Notes: generated by a model not told the origin, from the sequence alone. A stretch of 64,000 bases of DNA from Methanothermobacter sp. (GCF_030055435.1 NZ_JASFYG010000003.1:153574-217573); one strand, 5' to 3'; numbered from the stretch's first letter, positions 19,079-29,549 are shown. Program-made: numbers and translations.

Positions 19079-19215
19079 AAAATAAAGCCTCCTTCCATAA
19101 AAACTCTCCAGAGGATTCTGTAAATACTAATACATGCCAAGATAGTTCCTATTTAAATTTAGAGCAAGAAAATTCATTCTATAGATTAAAAAAATTAAGA
19201 GTTGATTGAACCATC

Positions 19216-19590
19216 TCAGTACCAGAGCCCATGTATATTGCAGTAGGCCCTCACCATGAACTCTGAGTCAGGGTCAACAGGGAATTCAGCCTCTGGCCTG
19301 TCACCTGGACTGAGATCCCTCCTGTGGACCTCCTCCCCTGCTATGACCTCCACCCACTGTATGTGATGGTTCTCCTCCATGGGGTGGGGTACCTCACCAA
19401 TTTTAACCCTGATTCCATCGCCGCTCCTCTCAACAACGGGCACGTGCTTTTCAGGGCCAACATCCGTTCTTCTTGCAACGAGGAGCTCCATTGGCTGGTT
19501 GCAGCATACAAGCTGACCCGCACCGGGGTTGAGCACCTCCACGATGTTTCCGCAGACGTTGCACCGGAATATCTGGTTCCTTTCTGTCAT
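19216..19590 (-). CDS. dfx: Desulfoferrodoxin (superoxide reductase, two-iron class)
   Basis: It reduces superoxide to hydrogen peroxide without making oxygen, a standard defence in strict anaerobes. The 124-residue protein has an N-terminal desulforedoxin domain with rubredoxin-like cysteines (FRCNVCG and LVCCNQPM), then the catalytic domain with EKH (residues 47-49), HPMEENHH and the C-terminal CNIHG that supply the His4-Cys iron site. It lies 12 bases downstream of rubrerythrin on the same strand. The two are surely co-expressed: superoxide becomes peroxide here, and rubrerythrin then removes the peroxide. Confidence 0.95.
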   Translation of the reverse strand: MTERNQIFRCNVCGNIVEVLNPGAGQLVCCNQPMELLVARRTDVGPEKHVPVVERSGDGIRVKIGEVPHPMEENHHIQWVEVIAGEEVHRRDLSPGDRPEAEFPVDPDSEFMVRAYCNIHGLWY

Positions 19591-19602
19591 GTGACTTCCC
19601 TT

Positions 19603-20187
19603 CTAGTACTCCTCACATTTCACCTGGAAGTACCTGGCGGGGTGGTCACATGATGGGCACTTCTCTGGGGGTTCTGTACCCTCATGGACGTAGCCACACT
19701 TCCTGCAAACCCAGACAACAGGTTCATCCTTCCTGTAAACCTTGCCTGTTTCAACGAGTTTAAGAAGCTTCCTGTAGCGTTCCTCGTGGTGCTTTTCTGC
19801 CTCTGCTATTGCTCTGAGCCTCTTGGCAATCTCAGGGTACCCCTCCTCCTCTGCAACATCAGCAAATTCAGGGTACATTTCGCTGTTCTCATAGTGTTCA
19901 CCTGCAATGGCGGCTATCAGATTTTCTTCGGTACTTCCAAGTATGAGGGGGGCCTCGGCATCAACAACGAGGGACTCGGGCTCATCTCCTGCTTCCTCTC
20001 TGAGTTGATTTATGAGGCGGAAGAGCCACTTGGCGTGCTCCCTCTCATTTTCCGCGGTGGTCAGGAATATCTCGGATATCTGCTCGAATCCTTCCTTCTT
20101 TGCAATTTTTGCATAGAAGGTGTACCTGTTCCTTGCCTGGCTTTCACCAATGAAGGCCTTTGTAAGGTTCTCCAGGGTCCTTTTCAT
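19603..20187 (-). CDS. rbr: Rubrerythrin
   Basis: A non-haem peroxidase that reduces hydrogen peroxide to water. About 194 residues: an N-terminal ferritin-like diiron domain with [32 protein letters not shown] and [10 protein letters not shown] ligand helices, then a C-terminal rubredoxin domain with [10 protein letters not shown]...CPSCDHP. I start at the ATG at 20187 because GGTGA lies five bases before it; an in-frame ATG at 20199 overlaps that ribosome site. It is first in a two-gene operon with desulfoferrodoxin. Confidence 0.95.
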   Translation of the reverse strand: MKRTLENLTKAFIGESQARNRYTFYAKIAKKEGFEQISEIFLTTAENEREHAKWLFRLINQLREEAGDEPESLVVDAEAPLILGSTEENLIAAIAGEHYENSEMYPEFADVAEEEGYPEIAKRLRAIAEAEKHHEERYRKLLKLVETGKVYRKDEPVVWVCRKCGYVHEGTEPPEKCPSCDHPARYFQVKCEEY

Positions 20188-20258
20188 TTTTTCACCCATC
20201 TAATATATGCCATCAACTCATATTAAATCCTTTCATTTTATGTTCCCTTGCAGTGAAC

Positions 20259-22202
20259 TTAACCGCTCTGACCCCTGAAGCTGAATGTCTTGGCATTGAG
20301 GGCCACTATGACAGTACTTACAGACATTAGTATGGCACCCATGGCTGGTGTCAGGATAAGGCCCTGGCCATAAAGCACCCCAGCAGCAAGGGGGAGGGCT
20401 ATGACGTTGTAACCTGTGGCCCAGATCAGGTTCTCCTTCATCTTGCTGTAGGTTGCCGATGCAAGGTCCATGAGGTCAACAACGTCCAGGGGGTTGCTCC
20501 TAACAAGCACCACATCTGCACTCTCAATCGCCACGTCGGTCCCGGCACCTATGGCTATGCCGATATCTGCCTGTGCAAGGGCCGGGGCATCATTGACACC
20601 ATCACCCACAACGGCAACCCTGAGGCCATCACCCTGCAGATCACTTATAACCTCATATTTCTCCTGGGGGATGAGTTCTGCCCGGTATTCTTCAATGCCA
20701 AGTTCTGAGGCAACCCACTCGGCGACCCTCTGGCTGTCACCGGTTAACATCATGCACCTTATACCCCTTGATTTGAGAATCCCTATGGCATCCCTTGCCT
20801 CGGGGCGTATGACATCTGCAAGGGCAATGCAGCCCTTGAGTTCATCATTCACGGTTACAAAGACTGTGGTTTTTGGCTGCTCCATGAGTTCATCAACCCG
20901 GGGGTCCTTAACCATGAGTCCCAGTTCCTCTGTGTAAATGTAGCTGAGTACCTTCACCCTTGATCCGTTCACATGTCCCATGACGCCCCTTCCACCTATC
21001 GCTGCAAAGTTCTCCACAGGGAGCACCTCATCCACGGCCTCAACTATGCCCCTGGCTATGGGGTGACTGGAGGCTGACTCAACGGCTGCAGCATAGGATA
21101 GTATCTCACCTTCATCCATTTCAGGGTCAAAGGATATGACATCGGTTATTCCCAGCTCACCAACAGTCAGTGTTCCTGTCTTGTCAAAGACAACAACATC
21201 AGGGTTCATGGCGTTTTCGAAGGCTTCACGGTTCCTTATGAGTATCCCTCTTCCCGCTGAGATTGCGGTGGAGACTGCTATCACAAGGGGTATTGCAAGT
21301 CCCAGGGCATGGGGGCAGGCGGTGACCATGACCGTCACTGACCTTTCAAGTGAGAAGAAGGCCCCCATACCAAGGGCGTACCATGCTGCGAATGTTAGGA
21401 CCCCGCCTGTAAGGGCGACAAGTGTTAACCAGAACGCCGCCCTGTCTGCCAGCACCTGCGTCCTTGTCCTTCCCTCCTGGGCTTTTCCCACAAGCTGGAT
21501 TATCTGGGAAATGAATGATTCCTCACCAACACGCTCAACCTCCACGGTCAGTGGGCCTCCTGTGTTGAGTGAACCCCCAATAACCCGGTCACCGGGGGAC
21601 TTCCTGACGGGAACTGACTCCCCTGTGAGCAGCGCCTCATTTACATGGGACTCCCCCTTTATCACAGTCCCATCGGTGGGTATCTTCTCCGCTGACCTCA
21701 CAAGCACAATGTCACCTGGTTTGAGGGTGGCAACATCAACATCCTCAACCTTCCCGTCGACCAGGAGGTGGGCCTTCTTGGGGATGAGCCTTGCAAGCCT
21801 TTCAATGGCCCCTGAGGCGCTCCGGACGGATCTCATCTCGATCCAGTGACCCAGAAGCATTACGTCAATAAGGGTTACAAGTTCAACGAAGAATACCATG
21901 CCCTCAAGGCCCGCCAGTACCCCGAGGCTGTAGATGTAAGCCACTGTTATGGCCACTGCAATGAGGGTCATCATACCCGGGGTTTGGGATGAGATCTCCC
22001 TCACAGATCCCCTCAGGAAGGGGTAGCCCCCATAGAGGAATATGATGGACGATACGATCAGAACAGCCATTTCACTACCCTCAAAGCTTACCAAGACAGT
22101 CCCTGTTGGCAGTTCACCAAGCAGGATAACCGGAATGGTAAGGAGGAGGCATACAATGAATCGCCTCCTGTATTCCATTTCATGGTGTCTGTGCATTTCC
22201 AT
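20259..22202 (-). CDS. copB: CopB-type copper/heavy-metal P-type ATPase
   Basis: A 647-residue P1B ATPase exporting copper or a similar soft metal. The transmembrane metal motif is CPH (TACPHALGLAIP), which defines the CopB-like P1B-3 group rather than CPC (CopA). Other hallmarks are TGESVPV (actuator), DKTGTLT (phosphorylated Asp), SSHPIARG (HP motif) and GDGVNDAPAL (hinge). The N-terminus is short and His-rich (MEMHRHHEMEYRRR) with no CxxC metal-binding domain. The ATG directly abuts the stop of the YyaL-like gene and GGGGTGAT overlaps that gene's end, so the two are co-translated. Confidence 0.93.
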   Translation of the reverse strand: MEMHRHHEMEYRRRFIVCLLLTIPVILLGELPTGTVLVSFEGSEMAVLIVSSIIFLYGGYPFLRGSVREISSQTPGMMTLIAVAITVAYIYSLGVLAGLEGMVFFVELVTLIDVMLLGHWIEMRSVRSASGAIERLARLIPKKAHLLVDGKVEDVDVATLKPGDIVLVRSAEKIPTDGTVIKGESHVNEALLTGESVPVRKSPGDRVIGGSLNTGGPLTVEVERVGEESFISQIIQLVGKAQEGRTRTQVLADRAAFWLTLVALTGGVLTFAAWYALGMGAFFSLERSVTVMVTACPHALGLAIPLVIAVSTAISAGRGILIRNREAFENAMNPDVVVFDKTGTLTVGELGITDVISFDPEMDEGEILSYAAAVESASSHPIARGIVEAVDEVLPVENFAAIGGRGVMGHVNGSRVKVLSYIYTEELGLMVKDPRVDELMEQPKTTVFVTVNDELKGCIALADVIRPEARDAIGILKSRGIRCMMLTGDSQRVAEWVASELGIEEYRAELIPQEKYEVISDLQGDGLRVAVVGDGVNDAPALAQADIGIAIGAGTDVAIESADVVLVRSNPLDVVDLMDLASATYSKMKENLIWATGYNVIALPLAAGVLYGQGLILTPAMGAILMSVSTVIVALNAKTFSFRGQSG

Positions 22203-24236
22203 TTAGATCACCCCCAGGTGTTCCATGACGTCTCTGGGATCATTCAGCGGCGGGTAGCATTTGCTGCCATCACAGAGGTAGTAGGCGCAGCCCTCAGGCG
22301 GGGCCCCCTTATCCCTCAGGTGTGGAGGTGCAATGGGCCAGTCACGAGGCATAACGGTCATGGTGAAGTCAGGTATCAGTTTCTTCCTTAGCTCCACGGG
22401 TATAACGGGTTTTCCGCTGCAGACGATGGTGAGTGACCTCCCGCCAGTGAGGGCCCACTCTAAATTGGAGAGGAGGAATGTGTGGGCTGCCGGTGCAGAT
22501 TCAACCTCACCGGCAAATGTCCTCATCACACCCCTTGCAGATTCTGTTAGATCATCATCCTCGAGGATGCCTCCCAGCCTCAGGAGGTTAAGCATCTGCA
22601 CAGAGTTCCCTGAGGGTATAGCACCATCAGTTGCATCCATGGGTCTTACTATCAGCCGGGGGTCATCGGTTGAATAGAATCCACCATCAGGGGCACCGAA
22701 TCTATCCTCAAGGGATTCTGATAGTTCAAGAGCCAACTCAACGTAACCCTCCCTGAAGGTGGCATCATACATCTCAAGGAGGCCCCAGATGAGGAATGCG
22801 TAATCATCGAGCTTCCCGTCTATTCCGGCGTCCCCCTCACGGTAGCGGTGAAGAAGCTCACCATCCACGTGCAGGTTGTCCATGATGAATTTAAGGCACC
22901 TCTCTGCGGCGGTCAGGGCATCTTCGCTGTCGAGGATCCTCCCACACGCTGCAAGGGCCCCAAGCATAAGGCCGTTCCAGTCCGTTAATATCTTATCATC
23001 CATTGCTGGGGCCGGCCGCTCCATCCTCCTCTCAAGGAGTTGCCTCCTTGCATGCTCTATGATCTCATTGAGCTCACCAGGCGTGAGGTTGAACTCATCT
23101 GCAACCCTCCCTGGGGAGTCGATGTGGAGTATGTTCTCTCCCCTCACATCACCTGCAAAGTTTCCCTCCTCAAGGACGTTGAAGTAGCGCATTACAACGT
23201 CTGCCTCATCCCCCAGGGCCTCGCGTATCTCAGAGGCCCTCCAGAGGTAGTACTTACCCTCAACTCCCTCACTCTCGGCGTCCTCCGCTGAATAGAAAGC
23301 CCCCTCAGGGGACTGGAGGTTTCCAAGAACGTATTCAACAATCTCAAGGGCGGTTTTTTTGTAGAGGTCATCACCGGTAACCTGGAAGGCCTCCAGGTAG
23401 GCTTTCAGTATCAGCGCCTGATCATAGAGCATCTTCTCAAAGTGGGGCACAGTCCAGGTGGGTTCAACCGCGTATCTGTGGAATCCGTAGCCCAGCTGGT
23501 CATATATGCCCCCGTACCTCATCCTCCTTAGGGTAAGGTTAACCATCCTCAGGGCCTCATCTTCCCCTCGCCTCAGGTGATACCTCAGGAGGAAGTAGAT
23601 GTTGTGGGGGGTCGGGAACTTCTGGTAGGACCCGAAGCCGCCGTTCCGGGTATCGAAGTTCCTCCTTAGATACTCATATGCTGCATCCACGGTTTCAGGT
23701 TTGAGTTTGGATGCTTTCGCCACAGACTTTTTAAGGGCACTGACAACCTCCCTGGCAGTTTTTACTATTCCCTCGGGGTCTTTCTTCCAGAGCAGAACCA
23801 CCCTTTTGAGGATTGTCTTTAGGCCTGGTACACCGCCCCTGTCATCGGGCGGGAAGTAGGTTCCCGCAAAGAATGGTTCCCCCTCAGGTGTCATGATGAT
23901 TGTGAGGGGCCAGCCACCTGTCCCGGTCATCATCTGGCAGACCTTCATGTATATGGAATCGATGTCAGGGCGCTCCTCCCTGTCAACCTTCACGGCAACA
24001 AAGTTTTCATTGAGTATCCCTGCTATTTCAGGGTCCTCAAAGGATTCCCGTGCCATCACATGGCACCAGTGACATGTTGAGTAGCCTATGGATAAAAATA
24101 TGGGTTTTTCTTCCTCCCTTGCCAGCTGAAATGCCTCATTCCCCCATGGATACCAGTTAACAGGGTTGTGGGCATGCTGCAGCAGGTAGGGACTCTTCTC
24201 ATTTATCAGAGAATTAGTGAATTCTTTACCTTTCAT
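22203..24236 (-). CDS. YyaL/SSP411-like protein with thioredoxin-fold N-terminus
   Basis: A 677-residue member of the DUF255/COG1331 family. The N-terminal thioredoxin-like domain (residues 1-170) has [18 protein letters not shown], a CxxC-type redox site, and [14 protein letters not shown]. The remainder is an (alpha/alpha)6-like barrel related to N-acylglucosamine epimerases ([25 protein letters not shown]). Its biochemical role is unknown. The gene starts with a GGAGGAA ribosome site close to the ATG and is directly followed by copB, suggesting a shared stress or metal-handling context. Confidence 0.88.
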   Translation of the reverse strand: MKGKEFTNSLINEKSPYLLQHAHNPVNWYPWGNEAFQLAREEEKPIFLSIGYSTCHWCHVMARESFEDPEIAGILNENFVAVKVDREERPDIDSIYMKVCQMMTGTGGWPLTIIMTPEGEPFFAGTYFPPDDRGGVPGLKTILKRVVLLWKKDPEGIVKTAREVVSALKKSVAKASKLKPETVDAAYEYLRRNFDTRNGGFGSYQKFPTPHNIYFLLRYHLRRGEDEALRMVNLTLRRMRYGGIYDQLGYGFHRYAVEPTWTVPHFEKMLYDQALILKAYLEAFQVTGDDLYKKTALEIVEYVLGNLQSPEGAFYSAEDAESEGVEGKYYLWRASEIREALGDEADVVMRYFNVLEEGNFAGDVRGENILHIDSPGRVADEFNLTPGELNEIIEHARRQLLERRMERPAPAMDDKILTDWNGLMLGALAACGRILDSEDALTAAERCLKFIMDNLHVDGELLHRYREGDAGIDGKLDDYAFLIWGLLEMYDATFREGYVELALELSESLEDRFGAPDGGFYSTDDPRLIVRPMDATDGAIPSGNSVQMLNLLRLGGILEDDDLTESARGVMRTFAGEVESAPAAHTFLLSNLEWALTGGRSLTIVCSGKPVIPVELRKKLIPDFTMTVMPRDWPIAPPHLRDKGAPPEGCAYYLCDGSKCYPPLNDPRDVMEHLGVI

Positions 24237-24361
24237 TTCCTCCCCCTCAACATCAATTATGTTGATCCGGCTTTATTAATATTAAGAGGCGGCTTGCTGA
24301 TGGAGGATTCGAATCATTTATTATTTCCCCAATCAAATATGGTACCCGTTGGTGATCCACA

Positions 24362-25291
24362 ATGAGTCTCATCATAACATACATAAGTACCAGGGGATGC
24401 GTGATAGCAGGAGACAAACGCAGAATAGCCTACTTTGGGGATAAATCAAAGAGGGAGAAGCTTGAAGAGGAACTATACAGTGGGAAGATAAAGAGTGACG
24501 AGGAACTCCACAAGAGGGCGTCGGAGCTTGGTGTCAGTATAAAGGTCACAGATGACACTGCCAAGGTGAGAAGCCTGGGGGATGTGGTTGTTGGTGAGAT
24601 AAGCCAGAAAACCCCATTCGAGACAAAGAGGAGAAGGATATACGCAACAACAGGGGCCTATCAGATAGTAGATCTCACAGGCTCGAGGATAACCAGCATG
24701 GAGAAGGGTGAAACTGCGATAATCGTCTTCGGAAATAAGGTGGCCAAGGAGCTGACAAACAGGTTCCTTAAGAAGAAGTGGAAGACAAGGACGACCCTCA
24801 AGGAGGTTGAAAACCTTTTCAGGGAACTCATGGATTACGTTTCATCCAGAACCCCCTCAGTTGGCAGTAAATATGATATCTTCATGAAGAGCCCCTCACT
24901 GGATAAAAAAAGCGCACATAAGCTTCTCAGAGATACTATAGTAAGAGACGTCCGACTACTCCAGAAGTGGAGGGCTAAACTTAAACAGGAGATGCTTGAT
25001 CACAGAGAGAAGATGAAACTGGCGTCCAGAATACTCACTGAGGGGGAGGTTGGCCGTGTGGTCAGTCAGGAAGGCAACCATGTTGAGGTAAAACTCTCAG
25101 ATGGTGTCGAGGCCTATGACACCCGATGGAAACGTGTTGCAGGCCCCGGTGAGAATGTTCTAATGAGGCTCTCAGAAGATGTTGCGGTGTCTGCAGGTGA
25201 GAGGGTCGCTGTTAGGAACGAGAACCTCTGCGTGGACGGAAGGGACATAAAACTTGAGTGCGACGTCATAATCTGTCGCACTGAGGAATAG
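24362..25291 (+). CDS. DUF2121 family protein, proteasome-like N-terminus
   Basis: A 309-residue protein. The first 60 residues (MSLIITYISTRGCVIAGDKRR) resemble the start of proteasome beta-like Ntn folds, where a G-x-V-I-A-G-D-x-R pattern is typical, but the nucleophilic Thr position is occupied by Met-Ser and no processing site is evident. The middle is basic and helical; the C-terminus has a beta-rich segment (GEVGRVVSQEGNHVEVKL). I believe this is the methanogen-conserved DUF2121 family. GGTGAT lies five bases before the ATG. It is divergent from the yyaL-copB unit. Function unknown. Confidence 0.7.
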   Translation: MSLIITYISTRGCVIAGDKRRIAYFGDKSKREKLEEELYSGKIKSDEELHKRASELGVSIKVTDDTAKVRSLGDVVVGEISQKTPFETKRRRIYATTGAYQIVDLTGSRITSMEKGETAIIVFGNKVAKELTNRFLKKKWKTRTTLKEVENLFRELMDYVSSRTPSVGSKYDIFMKSPSLDKKSAHKLLRDTIVRDVRLLQKWRAKLKQEMLDHREKMKLASRILTEGEVGRVVSQEGNHVEVKLSDGVEAYDTRWKRVAGPGENVLMRLSEDVAVSAGERVAVRNENLCVDGRDIKLECDVIICRTEE

Positions 25292-25362
25292 ACTTTAGGA
25301 AACTCGTCAGGGGGAATAGATTTTTATAATCTCCCCCCATTACATAGAATAGGTGATATAAA

Positions 25363-26155
25363 ATGAGGCTAACATTTCTGGGGAGTGGTGGCGGACGATT
25401 TCGCCACCATAACACAGAAGAGGATGACCGGTGGACTCAGAATTGATGGAATCGGTGGAATGAACATCCATGTGGATCCCGGACCGGGTGCCCTTGTGAG
25501 ATCCTACCAGTTTGATGCTGACCCTAGAAAACTGGATGCAGTCATGGTCTCACATTCACACACGGACCATTACACCGACGCCGAGGTACTCATAGAGGCG
25601 ATGACCAGGGGGATGACCCGCCAGAATGGGACTGTTGTGGGTAGTGTGAGTGTCATAGATGGCTACAGGGAGTGGGGCCCCTGCATATCAGACTATCACA
25701 AGAGAAAATCTCGCTGCCTGACACTATCCCCCGGCGAGACCGTGGAGGTAGGGGAGATTGAGGTGACAGGTACAGGGACAGTACATGGAGACCCCACAGG
25801 GGTGGGATTCAAACTCAGGAGAGATGATGTTACATTATCCTACACATCGGATACAGAATACTTTGATGGGCTCTCAGAATACCACAGGGATGCTGATGTT
25901 CTCATAGCAAGCGTCATAAGGCCCGGGAATGACCATATAAGGGGTCACATGTGCACCGATGATTTCATAAAACTTGTTGAGGAGGTTGAACCGGGACTTG
26001 CGGTGATGAGCCACCTTGGAATGAAGATGATACTCAATGACCCTGAAATGGAGGCATTCAGGGTTCAGGAGACCACGGGGATCCGTACACTGGCAGCGAG
26101 GGATGGGATGAAAATCGAACTGGATGAGAGCGGCATTTTCAATGTGATCCACTGA
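25363..26155 (+). pseudogene. Metallo-beta-lactamase-fold hydrolase with an apparent +1 frameshift near the 5' end
   Basis: AGGTGAT at 25351-25357 points to the ATG at 25363, whose frame reads [13 protein letters not shown], the normal N-terminal strand of an MBL protein, and then stops at 25444-25446. The rest of the protein lies in the next frame and is open from 25385 to 26155: [15 protein letters not shown], then HSHTDHYTD with the HxHxDH metal motif, and SHLGMKM near the end. Removing one T from TTT at 25399-25401 joins the frames as GRF-ATITQ without loss. The gene is therefore one base too long, by mutation, sequencing error or recoding. The downstream frame shows no other damage. Substrate unknown. 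Confidence 0.75.
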
Positions 26156-26193
26156 TTTTACCTGAGATGGTGCTGAAAGGTGAGGACCTGGAG

Positions 26194-26210
26194 CACCAAA
26201 ATTTATATAA
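26194..26210 (+). promoter_or_regulatory. tRNA-Thr promoter
   Basis: CACCAAAATTTATATAA is a consensus BRE/TATA. Its TATA lies about 25-33 bases upstream of the mature tRNA 5' end at 26235, as expected for a tRNA gene with a very short leader. Confidence 0.7.
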
Positions 26211-26234
26211 TAAAAATGCATTAATTCTTGACAT

Positions 26235-26307
26235 GCCCCGGTAGCTTAGGTGGGAGAGCGCGGGATTCGTAATCCCGAGGTCGCGGGTTCAATCCCCGCT
26301 CGGGGCT
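26235..26307 (+). tRNA. tRNA-Thr (anticodon CGT)
   Basis: A complete cloverleaf without an intron. The acceptor stem GCCCCGG pairs with TCGGGGC, the D arm holds TAGCTTAGGTGGGAGAGC, and the anticodon stem CGGGA/TCCCG encloses the loop TTCGTAA, so the anticodon is CGT, reading ACG. The T arm is GCGGG-TTCAATC-CCCGC. The discriminator is T, usual for archaeal tRNA-Thr. CCA is not encoded. The 3' part overlaps the antisense 3' end of the ThrE-like gene. Confidence 0.96.
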
Positions 26308-27506
26308 CTTATTTTCTCATGGAATGGTTCGGTCAGAAGGGCTCCAACCAGGAGTCCGAGGGCTATTGCAATCACTGTCATTGAAAAGAGTGTTATTTCT
26401 GCAATGGATGTCAGGTAGTTCTTCCCGAGGAGATTGGCAAGTCCTATAAACCCTATTGACCCAGGTGCAAGGAACCAGAAGGCGGGGTAGAGCGTGACAA
26501 AGTGGGGGGTTTTACCGGACATCTCAATGGCCCTCGCCGCCAGTGTCATGGAGAGGGCGCCCAGAAATGCCCCAAGAAGCCCTCCTCCAAGGGTGTTTCC
26601 AAGCTGCTGGCCAACAAGTGCCGTGTAGAGCACAAGGAGTATCCAGGGGAAATCGCTTCTGTAAACCGATAGGAAGAGGTATATTCCAGCCGCAAAGAGC
26701 ACAGCGCCAATGTAGGGACTGTAACTAAGTGTTGAAATTTTGATTGCCGCGAATTCCTCCTCTGGGAATCCATTGATCTGCATACCCATCAGAACACCGA
26801 ATACAAGGAGCAGAAGGAGTATACAGCCGTATATCACCCTGCTGGACCCTGATACCAGTTCACCGCTTGCAAGTTCATATATGCCCGTTGTGAGGGTGAC
26901 CCCCGGGATGAAGTATATGAGTGGGGGTACAATGAGGGTGAGGTTACCTGTCACTGCCCCCGCTCTTATCAGAAAGAATGCAACACCTGAAACCGTGAAT
27001 GAGGAGAGGACAGGCATGATAAGGGATAGCCTCCTGTTACCATAGCCCAGCACTATCAGCGCACCTGATATCATGCTCAGAAGGGAGGAATAGACCACAA
27101 GGTTCAGATCAGGCTGTATCAGGAAGGCTATACCCACCGAGAGGAGCAGGTACCCGAGGAACATTCCGTAGCGTCCGAACCTGTGGGGTCCACCCACTAT
27201 TTCCCTGAGTTTATCAAGTGCGTCGCTGATTTCGGTCCAGCCTGACCTGACATCGTCGATGAGCCTGTAAATCTTTGTAACCTGATGGAGTGGCATCACA
27301 CCGGGGGACTGGGCTGCAAGGCTCATCCTTGATGTCTCCCCACCAGCCTTGATTATCAGCATGGTTGGGAGAACCGAAACCTCAACCTCCACATTCTGTG
27401 ACTCTGCAACGCCCCTTAAAATCCTTTCAGTCTCTGAAACAGAGTTCCCTGAGGCTATAAGTGCCCTGCTGAGCTCCTCAAGGAATTCAACCAGTTTATC
27501 CGTCAT
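26289..27506 (-). CDS. ThrE-family (threonine/serine exporter-like) membrane protein
   Basis: About 405 residues. The N-terminal cytoplasmic part (residues 1-120: [16 protein letters not shown], then [16 protein letters not shown]) and the roughly ten following helices match the ThrE fusion architecture (ThrE plus ThrE_2). It probably exports small amino acids or related compounds. The ATG at 27506 overlaps the aroC stop as ATGA, so translation is coupled to aroC. The last five codons plus stop lie inside the tRNA-Thr gene on the opposite strand, so the C-terminus APSGD is encoded by antisense tRNA sequence. Confidence 0.85.
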   Translation of the reverse strand: MTDKLVEFLEELSRALIASGNSVSETERILRGVAESQNVEVEVSVLPTMLIIKAGGETSRMSLAAQSPGVMPLHQVTKIYRLIDDVRSGWTEISDALDKLREIVGGPHRFGRYGMFLGYLLLSVGIAFLIQPDLNLVVYSSLLSMISGALIVLGYGNRRLSLIMPVLSSFTVSGVAFFLIRAGAVTGNLTLIVPPLIYFIPGVTLTTGIYELASGELVSGSSRVIYGCILLLLLVFGVLMGMQINGFPEEEFAAIKISTLSYSPYIGAVLFAAGIYLFLSVYRSDFPWILLVLYTALVGQQLGNTLGGGLLGAFLGALSMTLAARAIEMSGKTPHFVTLYPAFWFLAPGSIGFIGLANLLGKNYLTSIAEITLFSMTVIAIALGLLVGALLTEPFHEKIRAPSGD

Positions 27507-28609
27507 TTTTTCTGCTTGCTTATATTTGTGGGGTGGATGAAACCGGCCCTTATCATGTGGTCGGCGAGGACCATCGCGACTGCGGCCTCGGCGACCGGCA
27601 CAACCCTTGGGCATATGCAGGGGTCGTGCCTTCCATGGATCTCAATCCCTGTCTCCTCCATCCTCTCAAGGTCGACGCTTCTCTGGGGCAGCGATATTGA
27701 GGGTGTGGGCTTCACAGCTATCCGTGCAGTTATAGGCATGCCACTGGATATACCCCCGAGTATACCCCCTGAGGTGTTGGTGGTTGTCCTGATTTCACCG
27801 CCAGAGATGTAGAACTCGTCGTTTATTTCACTGGCATGGTGCTCTGCAACCTCAAATCCCATTCCAATCTCCACACCCTTCACAGCCCCGATACCCATGA
27901 GTGCGGCTGCAATGTCAGCGTCAAGTTTACTGAAGACAGGGTCTCCGAGTCCTGCTGGCACTCCCAGCGCCACAACCTCAACGACTCCACCAACAGAGTC
28001 ACCCTTTTCCTTAGCATCAAGGATGGCTTTCTCCATCAATCTGGCCGCAGCGGGATCAGCGCATCTAACAGGGTTTCTCTCTGCGTACTCCCCTATCAGT
28101 TTCAGGTTTACCTGGTCTGCCTTGATGTCACCCACCTGTACCACGTGTGCATTAACCATGATACCATGGGTTCCGATGAGTTTTTTTGCAACCGCCCCAC
28201 CAATCACGTGTCCAATGGTTACCCTTCCACTTCCACGGCCACCTCCACGGTGGTCATAGTGGCCAAACCTGGCCCTCCAGGTGTAGTCGCCATGGCCGGG
28301 TCTTGGCACCCACTTGAGGTTACTGTAACTTGCAGAATCAACGTCAAGGTTCCTGACAATTCCTGCTATGGGGGTCCCGTCTGTTTTACCCTCGAATATC
28401 CCTGAAAGTATTTCAACCCTGTCCATTTCACCCCTGGGAGTGGTTAAGCTGCTCGTGCCGGGTCTTCTCCTGTCTAGTTCCCTCTGGATGTCCTCTTCAC
28501 TCAGTTCAAGGCCTGCGGGGCAGCCATCGATAACAGCCCCAACTGCAGGTCCATGGCTGGACCCGAAGGTTGTAACCCTGAATACTTCGCCAGTACTGTT
28601 CCCAGCCAC
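27503..28609 (-). CDS. aroC: Chorismate synthase
   Basis: It converts 5-enolpyruvylshikimate-3-phosphate to chorismate, using reduced flavin. The 368-residue protein has the family signatures [18 protein letters not shown] at the N-terminus, [20 protein letters not shown] near residue 125, and [16 protein letters not shown] near the C-terminus. The start is a GTG at 28609 with GGTGGTGAT three bases upstream. It forms an operon with the ThrE-like gene through an ATGA overlap. A role of the exporter in amino-acid overflow is possible but not shown. Confidence 0.96.
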   Translation of the reverse strand: MAGNSTGEVFRVTTFGSSHGPAVGAVIDGCPAGLELSEEDIQRELDRRRPGTSSLTTPRGEMDRVEILSGIFEGKTDGTPIAGIVRNLDVDSASYSNLKWVPRPGHGDYTWRARFGHYDHRGGGRGSGRVTIGHVIGGAVAKKLIGTHGIMVNAHVVQVGDIKADQVNLKLIGEYAERNPVRCADPAAARLMEKAILDAKEKGDSVGGVVEVVALGVPAGLGDPVFSKLDADIAAALMGIGAVKGVEIGMGFEVAEHHASEINDEFYISGGEIRTTTNTSGGILGGISSGMPITARIAVKPTPSISLPQRSVDLERMEETGIEIHGRHDPCICPRVVPVAEAAVAMVLADHMIRAGFIHPTNISKQKK

Positions 28610-28643
28610 TGAATCACCACCATGGAGTTATGAATTCATCAAC

Positions 28644-29306
28644 CTAATCCCTTGAGGGGAGCATGGGTATTAACCATCCAACGAAGCTATCAACACTTCT
28701 TGTCTGCATGTAAACGGTTCCTGTACCTTCAAATTCAGCTACAAGTCCCTCTCCACTGAGAAATGTGCTTTTAAGTCCCCCGATCTTTCTCACATGGAAG
28801 TCAAGGCCCTCTGTGAAGGCTACGATGTGGCCTGTGTCCACCACGAACCTCTCATTCACAAGTTCCCTGTGGTATATTGCCCCGAAACTTGAGAGGAATA
28901 TGGGTCCAGAGGCCCTCAGTTTAAGCAGGAAGAGGCCTTCACTTCCGAAGAATGTTTTGAAACCCCCAAATTTTGTATCTATCTCCACATCTTCTGAAGC
29001 CGCCATGAATGAGCCGCTCTGAGCATAAACTGTCTCACGGGTTTCAATGACCTCAACATCCCCAGGGTATGATGGCGCAAGCTGTATCTCACCCCTCCCC
29101 TGGGAACGGAAGGTGTTGAGGAAGACACTTTCCCCCCCAAGCATGGATCTCTTAACAGCCCCCAGAAGACCCCCTGTTTCGGTCTGGATCTCTATGTTGG
29201 AGCTCATACTCACCATTGCACCGGTCTCTGCCTTTATGGCTTCACCGCTTTCAAGCTGGATATTGGCCATACTGTAACTTGGTCTGTGTATAATTTCATA
29301 TTTCAT
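28644..29306 (-). CDS. AIM24/TIGR00266 family protein
   Basis: A 220-residue beta-rich protein. MKYEIIHRPSYSMANIQLESGE and the following AEVTGAM-like segment (IKAETGAMVSMS) are hallmarks of the AIM24 family. FLNTFRSQGRGEIQLAPSYPGDV and GEGLVAEFEGTGTVYMQTRS follow in the usual order. The yeast homologue is a mitochondrial inner-membrane protein; the prokaryotic role is unknown. It lies 34 bases upstream of aroC on the same strand and may share its transcript. Confidence 0.85.
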   Translation of the reverse strand: MKYEIIHRPSYSMANIQLESGEAIKAETGAMVSMSSNIEIQTETGGLLGAVKRSMLGGESVFLNTFRSQGRGEIQLAPSYPGDVEVIETRETVYAQSGSFMAASEDVEIDTKFGGFKTFFGSEGLFLLKLRASGPIFLSSFGAIYHRELVNERFVVDTGHIVAFTEGLDFHVRKIGGLKSTFLSGEGLVAEFEGTGTVYMQTRSVDSFVGWLIPMLPSRD

Positions 29307-29430
29307 GCAGTTATCTGTGTAGTTTTTAATTAATAAACTGATCAGCCGACTCGATGTGTGCAGATTTTTCAGAAAATTGGTGAACTGATTTCCTAAGTCA
29401 ATGTGTTTGTGGATCTAAAGAACCTGAAGA

Positions 29431-29507
29431 GCATGCAGGGGTGTTGCAGCATGTTATTCAGGTACCTTGAGTAGGCTGCGACACATCCACATGCTATCAG
29501 TGCATGT
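29431..29507. other. GCATG-rich intergenic stretch with a small inverted repeat
   Basis: The 243-base gap 29307-29549 carries no convincing gene. It contains four GCATG/CATGC elements (around 29431, 29449, 29490, 29502). The last two form ACATGC-N7-GCATGT at 29489-29507, upstream of the glycosylase gene. This could be an operator or a hairpin; nothing else is seen. Confidence 0.3.
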
Positions 29508-29549
29508 AACCTAAACCTTTAACTGTGGTCCCTATACTTATCCCTATAC

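Noticed and set aside
26289..27614. Longer N-terminal version of the ThrE-like protein starting upstream in aroC
   Set aside because: The extension would lie in the aroC coding region, is rich in Arg/Gly/Lys and has no ribosome site; the ATGA junction start fits family length.
29307..29549. Candidate non-coding RNA in the gap before the glycosylase gene
   Set aside because: No promoter with a matching terminator and no long stem; only the small GCATG inverted repeat is clear.
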